The notes beneath the pieces are model-generated. The model searched no databases and was not told the DNA's origin. It was given only the letters and a program-made list of their open reading frames with translations. A stretch of DNA of 36,115 bases, from the NCBI GenBank assembly GCA_900550785.1, contig URTL01000005.1, positions 1-36,115 on the forward strand, given 5' to 3'. The position numbers and the translations under genes are program-made. This document shows positions 13,696 through 21,234 of this stretch, piece by piece (the stretch's first letter is position 1; every line of letters begins with the position of its first letter). Source of the stretch: an uncultured Collinsella sp. Lineage in GTDB: Bacteria > Actinomycetota > Coriobacteriia > Coriobacteriales > Coriobacteriaceae.

Positions 13696-16137
13696 CTACC
13701 CCAGCGAGCGGTTGAGGGAGCCGAGCTCATCGTTACCCATGGTGCGCCACATTTGATAGATGCAGCCGCGCGCCAAGAAAAAGAAGCCGTTGTCGACGAG
13801 TTGCACGGCGGCATCCGCGAGTTGATTGGTCACGGCGGGCACCGGCGGCAGCTCAAGACCTGCCTTGCGGATGGTCTCGACAGCCTCCTCAAACGTGGGC
13901 GGTTTGATGACGCCCATCTCGTTCATAAGGCCCTGCATTTCCTCCTGCGCACTGCCGCCCGACTCCTCGCCGCGCGGCACCAGGCGATAACATGCCAGCG
14001 CCAGCTCGAGCTGGTCGCAGTTCCAGTAGGCGAATGCCAGGCGATAGAACAGGTAACCGATCGAAGGCCGGTCGCTGGCAATGCGCAGGCCGTGACGCGC
14101 TACCTCGATAATCTCGTCATAACGCTCCAGGCGTGCTAGCACGTTAATCAGGGCAAAGTGAGACTGCATGGACGAGCGCGCCAAGTCGTAGAGACGGCGC
14201 ACCTCGGGCAGCGCACGCTCAAAGTCCTCTTGTTCGGCGTAAAAGCTGCAAATCTCGTGCTGGGCAAAATACAGCGCATCGGGAGCGCGAAGGATACGCA
14301 CGGAACGGTCCTCCTCCATCACCGGCAGCACCATGCGCACCAGCTGGTTGTCGCAGAACTGGGTCTGCACTGGGCCCGTCGCCAAAAGCTCAGCAACAGT
14401 ACACTTGGCTTCCAGCTCCTCGACAAGGCGAGAAAAGCCCTCGAAAGCACCGGCTCGGTCAACTTTGGATTGCTCGCGCAGCTCGACGACACGGGCGACA
14501 TACGGATCGTTGTCCTCCTCCATGACCTCAAGCTCGTCAGCCGTATCAGCGAGCAGCAGATCGCGAAGCGCAGGCGGCAATGGACGATGGTCATCGCGTG
14601 GTCGGGCGTGAACCTCTGCAGGCTCAATCATGTCCGGCGCATCTGCCTCATATGCCTCGAGCAAATGCTTGCAGGGCATGTCGTCCATATCCATGCTCTC
14701 AAGATCCTTGGCGACAGAAACGCAATCGGCCAGATAAGCCGCACGGCCAAAGGAGTACGTTTTAACAACGCGCTCGCCCTGCTCGCCGTCGGGAGCCGCA
14801 ATCTGCACGTAGCAGCGCGTGATGCGAGCACCCGAAGCAAAGCAAGCCGCCGCGAGTGTAAGCGCAATACGCGCATCGTGCTCGGTGGCCCATGCTGCGC
14901 GCTTAGGCTCATCTACCTCGCGCCAGGCGTCATCTTGAGCATCGTATTCGCGCCGCGGCATAGCATCGACAACCGTGCGGCCAAATCGCACCAGCATGAT
15001 GCCCTCGGCGACGTTCGCTCGATAGGTGTAATCGAGCCGCGTGATCACGTTGAGCGCTTCTACGATACGTGCAAAGCGGGTGCGAACGTCCCACTCTCCA
15101 CCCGGCTGGCACGCAACCGTCCCCGGCTTGGCCCACGGGTTGTCATTCGACAGCGTTTCGAGCAAGCGAGGAACGTCGTTTGTCGTCTTGCTGATATGCC
15201 ATAGGTCGAAGAGCGAGCAGCCCTCAAAGCTTGGCGACGAGGCAACGGGGCCCAACCCTGCTCCAATACGCTCAAGGATGCCCGATAGGCGGTTCAGGCG
15301 GCACTCGACGGCAAGCAGGGTATCGATCTCGTCCTGGTCCAGCGGGCTACGGTCAAAATTGAGATAGAAGAGCCTCGAGCGATCGATGCGCGCCAGGCTC
15401 ATTTCGGTTTTAGCCGCTATGGTGCGCAGGCGTGGCAGATTAACTTCGCCCATCAAAGCGGCGGCATAGCGCTCAATGCCACTTGGATTATCTGTATGGT
15501 CAATGCGGTAGAGCAACGTTTCAATTGCATCGGGCAGCGGCGTGGAATCAAAACCCAGCAGTACCTCAACCGGCTCGGGGAGTTTTACAAGTTTGATCTT
15601 GTCGACGGCATTTTTCATGCCCTCGTCGAGGCCGTCACCGTTTGCCGTGCTTGAGATGGAGTTTTCAGAATCGGCGAATATCACGTAACGCAAGAACATC
15701 GAGGCCATGAACTCGCCGTAGCGAAGGCTGCGCGTCGAATTCCACGTATCGCGATCGGATTGTTCGCGCATGGTTCCTTCGGGAGAGCCGATGACTCGCG
15801 CCCGGGAGCGCATCGTCCCATCGGCACCCCTGACCGCAATCTCACCGATGTTGGAATCGGACTCGTCGAGAATCAGTTGCATGTCGGGATCGTCGGGCAG
15901 CGACATCTCGTTAACGGGACGGTCCACCTTATAGACCTCACCCGAAACGCTCACGTAGCCCAAAAGCGACACATGGCTTTTGCCGACGAATTCGACGACA
16001 TAGCATGATTCATGCGGGTCCTCGCCAAAGAGCTTCCAAACCACGCCATACGAGCGTCCCGCAGGCTGCTCGGGCATGGCCGGAAAGCGCTTTTTGGGAT
16101 CGAGAAACCTGAGCTTGTATGTCGGACGCTCTGCCAC
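13696..16137 (-). CDS. Unrecognised 813-aa cytoplasmic protein with C-terminal TPR-like helices
   Basis: I do not recognise a named family. There is no signal peptide or membrane segment. The N-terminal 150 residues look beta-rich (VVEFVGKSHVSLLGYVSVSGEVYKV cut short by charged loops). The middle is mixed. An acidic stretch occurs near residues 505-545. Residues about 615-720 form two or three TPR-like helical pairs (IGYLFYRLAFAYWNCDQLELALACYR is typical wording in outline, split here by no gaps). TPR units usually bind other proteins. It starts at GTG with AGGGTGA about 6 bases upstream. It stands alone, downstream of tRNA-Arg on the same strand. Codon use matches its neighbours, so I see no sign of recent transfer. 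Confidence 0.75.
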   Translation of the reverse strand: MAERPTYKLRFLDPKKRFPAMPEQPAGRSYGVVWKLFGEDPHESCYVVEFVGKSHVSLLGYVSVSGEVYKVDRPVNEMSLPDDPDMQLILDESDSNIGEIAVRGADGTMRSRARVIGSPEGTMREQSDRDTWNSTRSLRYGEFMASMFLRYVIFADSENSISSTANGDGLDEGMKNAVDKIKLVKLPEPVEVLLGFDSTPLPDAIETLLYRIDHTDNPSGIERYAAALMGEVNLPRLRTIAAKTEMSLARIDRSRLFYLNFDRSPLDQDEIDTLLAVECRLNRLSGILERIGAGLGPVASSPSFEGCSLFDLWHISKTTNDVPRLLETLSNDNPWAKPGTVACQPGGEWDVRTRFARIVEALNVITRLDYTYRANVAEGIMLVRFGRTVVDAMPRREYDAQDDAWREVDEPKRAAWATEHDARIALTLAAACFASGARITRCYVQIAAPDGEQGERVVKTYSFGRAAYLADCVSVAKDLESMDMDDMPCKHLLEAYEADAPDMIEPAEVHARPRDDHRPLPPALRDLLLADTADELEVMEEDNDPYVARVVELREQSKVDRAGAFEGFSRLVEELEAKCTVAELLATGPVQTQFCDNQLVRMVLPVMEEDRSVRILRAPDALYFAQHEICSFYAEQEDFERALPEVRRLYDLARSSMQSHFALINVLARLERYDEIIEVARHGLRIASDRPSIGYLFYRLAFAYWNCDQLELALACYRLVPRGEESGGSAQEEMQGLMNEMGVIKPPTFEEAVETIRKAGLELPPVPAVTNQLADAAVQLVDNGFFFLARGCIYQMWRTMGNDELGSLNRSLG

Positions 16138-16244
16138 GAAATATCACCCTGATCGGCCGTCTAAAGAAAGAGCGCGCCACGGGCTCACCGAGGCGCATAC
16201 TCGAAATCTTACACGAGTCGATGAGAAATAGTCCCCTTTGACCG

Positions 16245-16256
16245 AGGTTCGAATCC
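16245..16256. repeat. Solo flipped T-arm copy downstream of tRNA-Arg
   Basis: AGGTTCGAATCC on the plus strand equals 12 nt of the tRNA-Arg T-arm in inverted orientation and lies beyond the tRNA terminator. The bases after it (ATGCGG) resemble those after the flipped copy at tRNA-Phe (ATGTGG). There is no hairpin element here, so it may be a remnant end. Confidence 0.6.
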
Positions 16257-16270
16257 ATGCGGTGTTTACG

Positions 16271-16300
16271 TAAAAGAAAAGCCCCCGTCGCCGGAGGCTT
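16271..16300 (-). terminator. Terminator of tRNA-Arg
   Basis: On the minus strand the AAGCC and GGCTT arms (16279-16300, with further GG/CC pairs inside) are followed by TTTTCTTTTA (16271-16280). It lies about 12 bases past the tRNA 3' end. Confidence 0.8.
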
Positions 16301-16311
16301 TCAATTTCAAT

Positions 16312-16388
16312 TGGTGCGGCGTATAGGATTCGAACCTATGACGTTCTGATTCGTAGTCAGACCCTCTATCCAGCTGAGGTAACGCCGC
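16312..16388 (-). tRNA. tRNA-Arg (anticodon ACG)
   Basis: A 77-nt minus-strand tRNA read from 16388. The acceptor GCGGCGT pairs with ACGCCGC, the anticodon arm is TCTGA-CTACGAA-TCAGA (anticodon ACG, normally edited to ICG by TadA), the T-arm is ATAGG-TTCGAAT-CCTAT, the discriminator is A, and CCA is encoded (16312-16314). Confidence 0.97.
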
Positions 16389-16399
16389 AGCGCAAGACA

Positions 16400-16429
16400 T
16401 ATAAAACCACTTTAGTTCGTTAGAGTCAA
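16400..16429 (-). promoter_or_regulatory. Promoter of tRNA-Arg
   Basis: TTGACT (-35, 16424-16429) and TTTATA/TTTTAT (-10, about 16400-16406) are 17-18 bases apart on the minus strand, ending 12 bases before the tRNA 5' end. Confidence 0.65.
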
Positions 16430-16468
16430 GCAAAATCTCAAACTTTTTTTCGCGCGGGCCGCAATTTG

Positions 16469-16846
16469 TCACGCTGCACCACAAGCATCGGCGCTTCTCG
16501 TGCGATCGATTGGCTTTTCGATCACATCGAACCCGGCGCCAAGCTCCCCCAGAAGCGACCGCACCCGTTGCGCACAGTCGTAGTCGGCAAACGAGATGCT
16601 CAGCATTCGGGCCACCTGATTAGAAGTTCCAACGCCATAGAAGTGCTCAAGGACAACAAGCGCCTCATGCGTCACAAAGGTCTCGACCACATGCGGCGAC
16701 TCCTCGTAGCACCATTGCGTCAACGGCCCCTCACTCGTCTGTCGAACCACCAGGCCACCCATGCCAGACGGCTCACACGTTACAAGCAGGTACTCCCCGC
16801 CCTCGTCGCTCTCAAACAAAACCACCCGATCATCAAACAGCTCCAT
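16469..16846 (-). CDS. Small acidic protein of unknown function
   Basis: A 125-aa cytoplasmic protein with no membrane segment. It opens with a beta-rich, acidic half (VVLFESDEGGEYLLVTCEP) and has a helical second half with QVARMLSISFADYDCAQRVRSLLGELGAGFDVIEKP, which resembles no motif I can name. AAAGGGGA lies 4-5 bases before the ATG, and codon use matches the neighbours, so I accept it as a real gene. It lies between tRNA-Arg and serS, both on the same strand, with 173 bp upstream that includes the serS terminator and a CTGTATACAG palindrome (16898-16907). Confidence 0.7.
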   Translation of the reverse strand: MELFDDRVVLFESDEGGEYLLVTCEPSGMGGLVVRQTSEGPLTQWCYEESPHVVETFVTHEALVVLEHFYGVGTSNQVARMLSISFADYDCAQRVRSLLGELGAGFDVIEKPIDRTRSADACGAA

Positions 16847-16972
16847 CGCGTCCCCTTTCTCTCGCTCTTATTTAGCAAAAGCATAGCAGGTAGATGGCTG
16901 TATACAGAACAGTTGTTCGTGTGTTTTCTATCGAGCTGTCCGCACGGCATGGTATGGACCTACGCACGAAAT

Positions 16973-16996
16973 AGGGCGCCCCCGAAGGAGCGCCCT
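16973..16996 (-). terminator. Terminator of serS
   Basis: On the minus strand AGGGCGCTCC-TTCG-GGGGCGCCCT folds with a UUCG tetraloop; only a short ATTTC tail follows. It starts 24 bases past the serS stop codon. Confidence 0.65.
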
Positions 16997-17019
16997 TGCA
17001 TATCCCCTATGCAGGCAAG

Positions 17020-18303
17020 TTACGCGACCGGCTCGATCTTCTCGAGACCGCCCATGTAAGGACGCAAAACCTCGGGGATCGTGATGGTGCCGTCGGCGTT
17101 CTGGTAGTTCTCCAGAATGGCAGCCATGGTGCGGCCGGCCGGCAGGCCGGAACCATTGAGGGTGTGCAGGTAGCGCGAACCCTTGAAGTTCTCGGGGTCG
17201 CGATACTTGATGTTGGCGCGGCGAGCCTGGAAGTCACCGCAGTTGGAGCAGGAGCTGATCTCCTTGTAGGCGTTGTAGCTCGGCAGCCAGACCTCGACGT
17301 CGTAGGTCTGACGGGCAGAGAAGCCCAAGTCGCCGGTGCACAGGCTAATCACGCGATACGGAAGGCCCAGCTGCTGCAACAGGTACTCGGCCTCGGCGGT
17401 CATGCTCTCGAGCTCATCGTCGGACTCCTCCGGCTTAGCGAACTTGACCATCTCGACCTTGTCGAACTCGTGCTGACGGATGATGCCGCGGGTGTCGCGA
17501 CCGGCGGAACCGGCCTCCTCACGGAAGCAGGGGGTGAAGGCGGTGTAGCGGCGCGGCAGGGTGTCGGCATCGAGGACCTCGCCGGCGTGCAGGTTGGTGA
17601 GCACGACCTCGGCGGTAGGGATCAGGAAGTTGTCGCCCGAGACGTGATAGGCGTCATCCTCGAACTTGGGCAGCTGACCCGTGCCAAACATGGTCTGACG
17701 CTTGACGACGATAGGCGGCCACCACTCCTTAAAGCCACGGCTGGTGTGCGTATCGAGGAAGAAGTTGATGAGGGCGCGCTCCAGGCGGGCGCCGGCGCCA
17801 CCGAGAACGGTAAAACGGCTGCCGGAGAGCTTGTTGCCGCGCTCGAAGTCGAGGATGTCCAGGTCGGTGCCCAGATCCCAGTGCGGCTTAAAGTCGAAGT
17901 CGAACTCGCGCGGGGTGCCCCAACGACGGCGCTCGATGTTCTCGTCCTCGTCCTTGCCGTACGGCGTGGCCTCGCAAGGAATGTTGGGCAGGTGAGCCAT
18001 GAAGTCGTACTGCTCCTGCTCGAGGGCAGTACGACGCTCGGCCAGACCGTCAATCTTCTCGTTGACGGCGCGCACGGCCTCCTTGGCGGCCTCGGCCTCG
18101 TCCTTCTTGCCCTCCTTCATCAGGGCGCCGATCTTCTTGGACTCGGCATTGCGCGTAGCCTGGAGCTCCTCGACCTCGGTGATGACGGCACGGCGCTCGT
18201 CGTCGAGCTCAAAGAACTTCTCGCGATCCCAAGACGTCTGGCGGTTAGCCATGGCGACATCGATGGCATCGGGGTTCTCGCGAACAAACTTGATATCAAG
18301 CAT
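17020..18303 (-). CDS. serS: Seryl-tRNA synthetase
   Basis: A 427-aa class II synthetase that charges tRNA-Ser; a tRNA-Ser(GCU) gene is in this window. The N-terminal long coiled coil (about residues 27-105, rich in E/K/R/A) grips the long variable arm. The catalytic core has motif 2 FREEAGSAGRDTRGIIRQHEF and motif 3 NGSGLPAGRTMAAILENYQ. The start is MLDIKFVRENPD at 18303, with GGAGG 5 bases upstream; the frame is open 9 codons further but lacks a ribosome site. No T-box leader was seen in the 110 bp upstream. The gene is divergent from a 57-aa membrane protein gene. Confidence 0.97.
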   Translation of the reverse strand: MLDIKFVRENPDAIDVAMANRQTSWDREKFFELDDERRAVITEVEELQATRNAESKKIGALMKEGKKDEAEAAKEAVRAVNEKIDGLAERRTALEQEQYDFMAHLPNIPCEATPYGKDEDENIERRRWGTPREFDFDFKPHWDLGTDLDILDFERGNKLSGSRFTVLGGAGARLERALINFFLDTHTSRGFKEWWPPIVVKRQTMFGTGQLPKFEDDAYHVSGDNFLIPTAEVVLTNLHAGEVLDADTLPRRYTAFTPCFREEAGSAGRDTRGIIRQHEFDKVEMVKFAKPEESDDELESMTAEAEYLLQQLGLPYRVISLCTGDLGFSARQTYDVEVWLPSYNAYKEISSCSNCGDFQARRANIKYRDPENFKGSRYLHTLNGSGLPAGRTMAAILENYQNADGTITIPEVLRPYMGGLEKIEPVA

Positions 18304-18332
18304 TAGATCCTCCGGCGATATACATTCCATTT

Positions 18333-18371
18333 AGGTTGCAACCTTGTACATGTATGGGCAAGTATATACTT
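18333..18371. promoter_or_regulatory. Cluster of three palindromes in the serS divergent spacer
   Basis: AGGTTGCAACCT (18333-18344), TACATGTA (18347-18354) and AAGTATATACTT (18360-18371) are perfect palindromes within 39 bp between serS and the divergent small gene. The last contains TATACT in both directions and could supply a -10 element to either gene. Their close packing looks like an operator region. Confidence 0.4.
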
Positions 18372-18414
18372 ATGAGCGTTTACGACCCAACTCAACTACG
18401 CAAGAAGGCACCCA

Positions 18415-18588
18415 ATGGACGCAGTTTTTTCCTTTTTGTTTGGCACCCGCACCGGTTTTGCCATCCTTTTCGCCGGCGGCATCCTGTTATTTGCGATTCT
18501 TGCCTTTGTAATGGAGAAGCGTACCCATAAGATGTACGTCGACCGCGGACCCAAGTCCGAGGATGAGGAAGACAGCTTCTGGGACTAA
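18415..18588 (+). CDS. 57-aa single-pass membrane protein
   Basis: A short gene on the plus strand beginning MDAVFSFLFGTRTGFAILF. It has one strong membrane segment (about residues 14-32, rich in F, I, L, A, G) followed by a basic stretch MEKRTHKMY and an acidic tail KSEDEEDSFWD. AGAAGG stands 6 bases before the ATG, and a strong terminator follows. The basic residues after the helix predict N-out/C-in. The function is unknown; such proteins often bind larger membrane complexes. It is the only plus-strand gene between 11.8 kb and the right end, and it is divergent from serS. Confidence 0.75.
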   Translation: MDAVFSFLFGTRTGFAILFAGGILLFAILAFVMEKRTHKMYVDRGPKSEDEEDSFWD

Positions 18589-18617
18589 CCTGCCAAAAAG
18601 GGACAGGTTTATTTTGG
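18589..18617. repeat. Left arm of a 29-bp inverted repeat
   Basis: This begins directly after the small-gene stop codon and contains CCTGCCA and AGGGACAGGTTTATTTTGG. It matches the reverse complement of 18715-18743 at 26 of 29 positions. Together with the right arm it encloses a 17-bp perfect terminator stem. Confidence 0.75.
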
Positions 18618-18639
18618 TCGGTTTTATCTGGGCAAACGC

Positions 18640-18682
18640 AAGCGCCCCGCAACCGGTAACGATCCGGTTGCGGGGCGCTTTT
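18640..18682 (+). terminator. Very strong terminator with 17-bp perfect stem
   Basis: The arms at 18640-18656 and 18664-18680 (AAGCGCCCCGCAACCGG and its complement) pair perfectly around a 7-nt loop and end in TTTT on the plus strand. It would end transcription of the 57-aa gene; stem symmetry means it may also block minus-strand transcripts. Confidence 0.88.
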
Positions 18683-18714
18683 CGCACATACGACAAAACC
18701 GCAGGAAAAACCTG

Positions 18715-18743
18715 CCAAAATAAACCTGTCCCTAAATGGCAGG
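18715..18743. repeat. Right arm of a 29-bp inverted repeat
   Basis: This is the complement of 18589-18617 (26 of 29) and stops 2 bases before the proC stop codon. It also forms its own small hairpin: CCTGCCA/TGGCAGG. A related GGGACAGATTTT motif occurs at 2840-2852. Confidence 0.75.
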
Positions 18744-18745
18744 TT

Positions 18746-19516
18746 TTACTGGAGAGTTGCGTCGATTGCCTTGACCAGGGCACTGCGCATGCCGGCGTCC
18801 TCGAGCGCAACGACGCCCTTGATGGTGGCGCCACCGGGCGAGCATACGGCATCCTTCATCGCCGCAGGATGCTGGCCAGTTGCAAGCTGCAGCTTTGCCG
18901 TACCCAGCACCATCTGGCTCACAATGCGATAGGCATCGGCACGCGGAATACCGTGCTTGACCGCCGCATCGCCCAGGGCCTCGATTGCCATGGCGACAAA
19001 TGCCGGAGCGCAACCACCCACCGTGCCGCCCACAAACAGCAGGCTCGTATCGAGCTCGACCACCGCACCGAGCTTGCCAAGCAGATCAAGCACCACTGCG
19101 CACTGCTCATCACTAAGCGTGGAAGCCTTCTCGCAAGCGATGACGCCCTCGCCCACCGAAACCGGTGTGTTGGGCACCGTCGAGATATGCGCGACGCCCG
19201 GCAGGACCTGCTCCCACTTGGCACTGTCCCAGGTCCAGGCAACCGACAGAACGACCTTTTTGGCAAGAGCATCCTTAAGCGGGGCGAATATCTTCTCGAT
19301 CATATACGGTTTGACCGCAGCGACCACGATATCGGATGCGGCGACAACCTCGGCGGCATCGTGGCAGGCGACCATGCCGCGCGCCTCGCAGCGCTCAACC
19401 AGTGCGTCGTAGCGACCCGCGCAGGCGCACATGTCGCTCGCAGCTACACCGGCGGCGATCCAGCCATCGGCCATAGCGCTCGCCATATTGCCAAAACCGA
19501 CAAATCCAATCTTCAT
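18746..19516 (-). CDS. proC: Pyrroline-5-carboxylate reductase
   Basis: A 256-aa enzyme of the last step of proline synthesis, reducing pyrroline-5-carboxylate with NAD(P)H. The Rossmann dinucleotide site is GFVGFGNMASAM (residues 4-15). The middle has VKPYMIEKI and STVPNTPVSVGEG, and the C-terminal family signature is SPGGATIKGVVALEDAGMRSAL (shown in two parts: SPGGATIKGVVAL and EDAGMRSAL). The length is close to the family's usual 265-275. AAAGGA lies 9 bases before the ATG. It appears to be transcribed alone. Confidence 0.94.
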   Translation of the reverse strand: MKIGFVGFGNMASAMADGWIAAGVAASDMCACAGRYDALVERCEARGMVACHDAAEVVAASDIVVAAVKPYMIEKIFAPLKDALAKKVVLSVAWTWDSAKWEQVLPGVAHISTVPNTPVSVGEGVIACEKASTLSDEQCAVVLDLLGKLGAVVELDTSLLFVGGTVGGCAPAFVAMAIEALGDAAVKHGIPRADAYRIVSQMVLGTAKLQLATGQHPAAMKDAVCSPGGATIKGVVALEDAGMRSALVKAIDATLQ

Positions 19517-19589
19517 ATCTCATAGTCCTTTCAGACACATTCCTCAAAACGAAAGGTATTGTCCCACGCCATTGTTTCGTATTGCCGAC

Positions 19590-20060
19590 CTATTTGTGAT
19601 ACGGCTCGCCACGGCTGATCTTGCAGGCACGGTAAATCTGCTCTAGCAGCACCACACGCGCCAGGTTATGCGGCAAGGTAATGCGTCCAAAGCTGAGCAT
19701 CTCGTCGGCGCGGGCGCGCACGTCATCGCTCACGCCGTCCGATCCGCCAATCACAAAGGCGATGTCGCTGCTGCCTCGCAGCATAAGATCGTCGAGCCTC
19801 GCCGAAAACTCCTCGCTCGAGCGCTCTTTGCCCTCAATGGCCAGCAGGATCACATGCGCTCGAGACGGCAAGGCAGCAAGAATCGCCGCCCCCTCCTTGT
19901 CGCGCGCGGCATCCACGCCGCCCACCTTAGCCGGGTCGATATCGGCCACCTCGCGGATATCAACCTTGGCATAGGCGCCCAGACGCTTGGTGTACTCAGC
20001 GCACGCGTCCTTCCAAAAGCGCTCCTTGAGCTTACCGACGCAAACGACGGTGTATTTCAC
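19590..20060 (-). CDS. rlmH: 23S rRNA (pseudouridine-1915-N3)-methyltransferase RlmH
   Basis: A 156-aa SPOUT methyltransferase that methylates pseudouridine 1915 in helix 69 of 23S rRNA. It has the N-terminal VVCVGKLKERFW, the AdoMet knot FVIGGSDGVSDDVRARAD (about 102-119; GGSDG where most have GGADG) and the C-terminal LPHNLARVVLLEQIYRACKI and PYHK ending typical of the family. It starts with GTG 6 bases after the SPFH gene stop, whose last codons supply the GAAGGAG site, so the two are translationally coupled. Confidence 0.95.
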   Translation of the reverse strand: MKYTVVCVGKLKERFWKDACAEYTKRLGAYAKVDIREVADIDPAKVGGVDAARDKEGAAILAALPSRAHVILLAIEGKERSSEEFSARLDDLMLRGSSDIAFVIGGSDGVSDDVRARADEMLSFGRITLPHNLARVVLLEQIYRACKISRGEPYHK

Positions 20061-20066
20061 GCGCGT

Positions 20067-21005
20067 CTACTCCTTCGAATCGTTTTGAACTTTGCTGGCG
20101 GTCAGCATCTGCTCGAACATCGAGGCCGACTGCGAAAAGTCGCTCGGCAGCACGACCGTCGAGGTTTTACCCGTGCGAGCGAACTCCGTCATCATCTCGG
20201 ACCACTGCGTAAACATGAACAGTTGGTTGGCCTCGTCATTGCCGACACCCGTCTCCTGGATGATCTCGAGCGAATCCTTGATACCCAGCGCGATGGCCTT
20301 GCGCTGGTTGGCGATGCCCTCACCCGCCTTTTCCATTGCCTCGGCCTCGGCGGTCGCCTCGGTGACGCGCTTGATGCGGTCGGCCTCAGCGAGCTCCTGT
20401 GCCGCAGCGCGCTTGCGCTGGGCAGCGTTGATGTCGTTCATGGAGTTCTCAACCTCGGTCGGCAGTGCGATTTTGGTGATGAGCGTCGACACGAGGGTGA
20501 AGCCGTAGGCGGCCATCTGCTCGGAAACGGTAGCGTTGACATCCTTGGCGATGTCATCCTTCTTGGCAAAGACCTCATCGAGTGTGTAGACGGGGATCGA
20601 AGAGCGCAGGGCGTCGGTGATGAAGTCACGCATCTGGTCGACGGGCTCCTGCAGCATGTAGTAGCTCTTGTAGATACCCGAATCTGCCGGGCCGGCGCCC
20701 ATGTCATAGCTCACGTGGTACTGAGCAGAGACCTCAAGGCCGATGGTCACGTTGTCCTGGGTCTTAACGTCGATACCAAAACCGTTTTTCATGGTGCGCA
20801 GACTCACCGTGGCGGCCTTGCGGTCGATCACGGGCACCTTCATGTGGAAGCCCGCGTTGACGATGCGGTTAAACTTGCCCAGACGCTCGATGATCACGGC
20901 ATGCTGTTGTTCAACGACATAGCAGGCGTTGGGAAGCAGTAACAACAAAATGATGATGGGAATCAAAAGGCTGGTAAGGGCGGCGATGATACCGGACAAC
21001 AGCAT
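20067..21005 (-). CDS. SPFH/stomatin-prohibitin family membrane protein
   Basis: A 312-aa protein with one N-terminal membrane anchor (IIAALTSLLIPIIILLLLLP) followed by the SPFH domain: VVEQQHAVIIERLGKF, then VSLRTMKNGFGIDVKTQD. A long charged coiled coil (AAQRKRAAAQELAEADRIKR onwards, about residues 195-260) completes it. Such proteins form rings or scaffolds in membrane microdomains. The ATG at 21005 has GAGGAGA 4 bases upstream; an ATG 7 codons earlier would put that site inside the gene. It forms an operon with rlmH, an uncommon pairing whose meaning is unclear. Confidence 0.88.
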   Translation of the reverse strand: MLLSGIIAALTSLLIPIIILLLLLPNACYVVEQQHAVIIERLGKFNRIVNAGFHMKVPVIDRKAATVSLRTMKNGFGIDVKTQDNVTIGLEVSAQYHVSYDMGAGPADSGIYKSYYMLQEPVDQMRDFITDALRSSIPVYTLDEVFAKKDDIAKDVNATVSEQMAAYGFTLVSTLITKIALPTEVENSMNDINAAQRKRAAAQELAEADRIKRVTEATAEAEAMEKAGEGIANQRKAIALGIKDSLEIIQETGVGNDEANQLFMFTQWSEMMTEFARTGKTSTVVLPSDFSQSASMFEQMLTASKVQNDSKE

Positions 21006-21067
21006 GGTCTCTCCTCTGATAGGCATACGTTGGCACTAGGATACCCGTCCAAGGAGATCGTGCATAA

Positions 21068-21094
21068 CAAAAAAGCCCCCATTGCTGGGAGCTC
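21068..21094 (-). terminator. Terminator of tRNA-Leu
   Basis: On the minus strand AGCTCCC-AGCAAT-GGGGGCT is followed by TTTTTTG. It begins 11 bases beyond the tRNA CCA. Unlike the other three tRNA genes here, no flipped T-arm copy follows. Confidence 0.75.
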
Positions 21095-21104
21095 TTTCAT
21101 TTAA

Positions 21105-21191
21105 TGGTGCGGGCGAAAGGACTTGAACCTTCATGGGGTTGCCCCCATACGGACCTGAACCGTACGCGTCTGCCAATTCCGCCACGCCCGC
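21105..21191 (-). tRNA. tRNA-Leu (anticodon CAG)
   Basis: A class II tRNA read from 21191. The acceptor GCGGGCG pairs with CGCCCGC, the anticodon arm is TACGG-TTCAGGT-CCGTA (anticodon CAG), the variable arm is TGGGGGCAACCCCA, the T-arm is GAAGG-TTCAAGT-CCTTT, the discriminator is A, and CCA is encoded at 21105-21107. Confidence 0.96.
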
Positions 21192-21202
21192 GTGCAGGAA
21201 TT

Positions 21203-21231
21203 AGAATAACGGAGCGCTACCGCGAACGCAA
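21203..21231 (-). promoter_or_regulatory. Promoter of tRNA-Leu
   Basis: TTGCGT (-35, 21226-21231) and TATTCT (-10, 21203-21208) are 17 bases apart on the minus strand. The -35 lies only 3 bases past the tatD stop codon. Confidence 0.6.
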
Positions 21232-21234
21232 GAA

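Noticed and set aside
18304..18414. T-box riboswitch for serS
   Set aside because: The leader is too short and lacks the T-box sequence and specifier stem.
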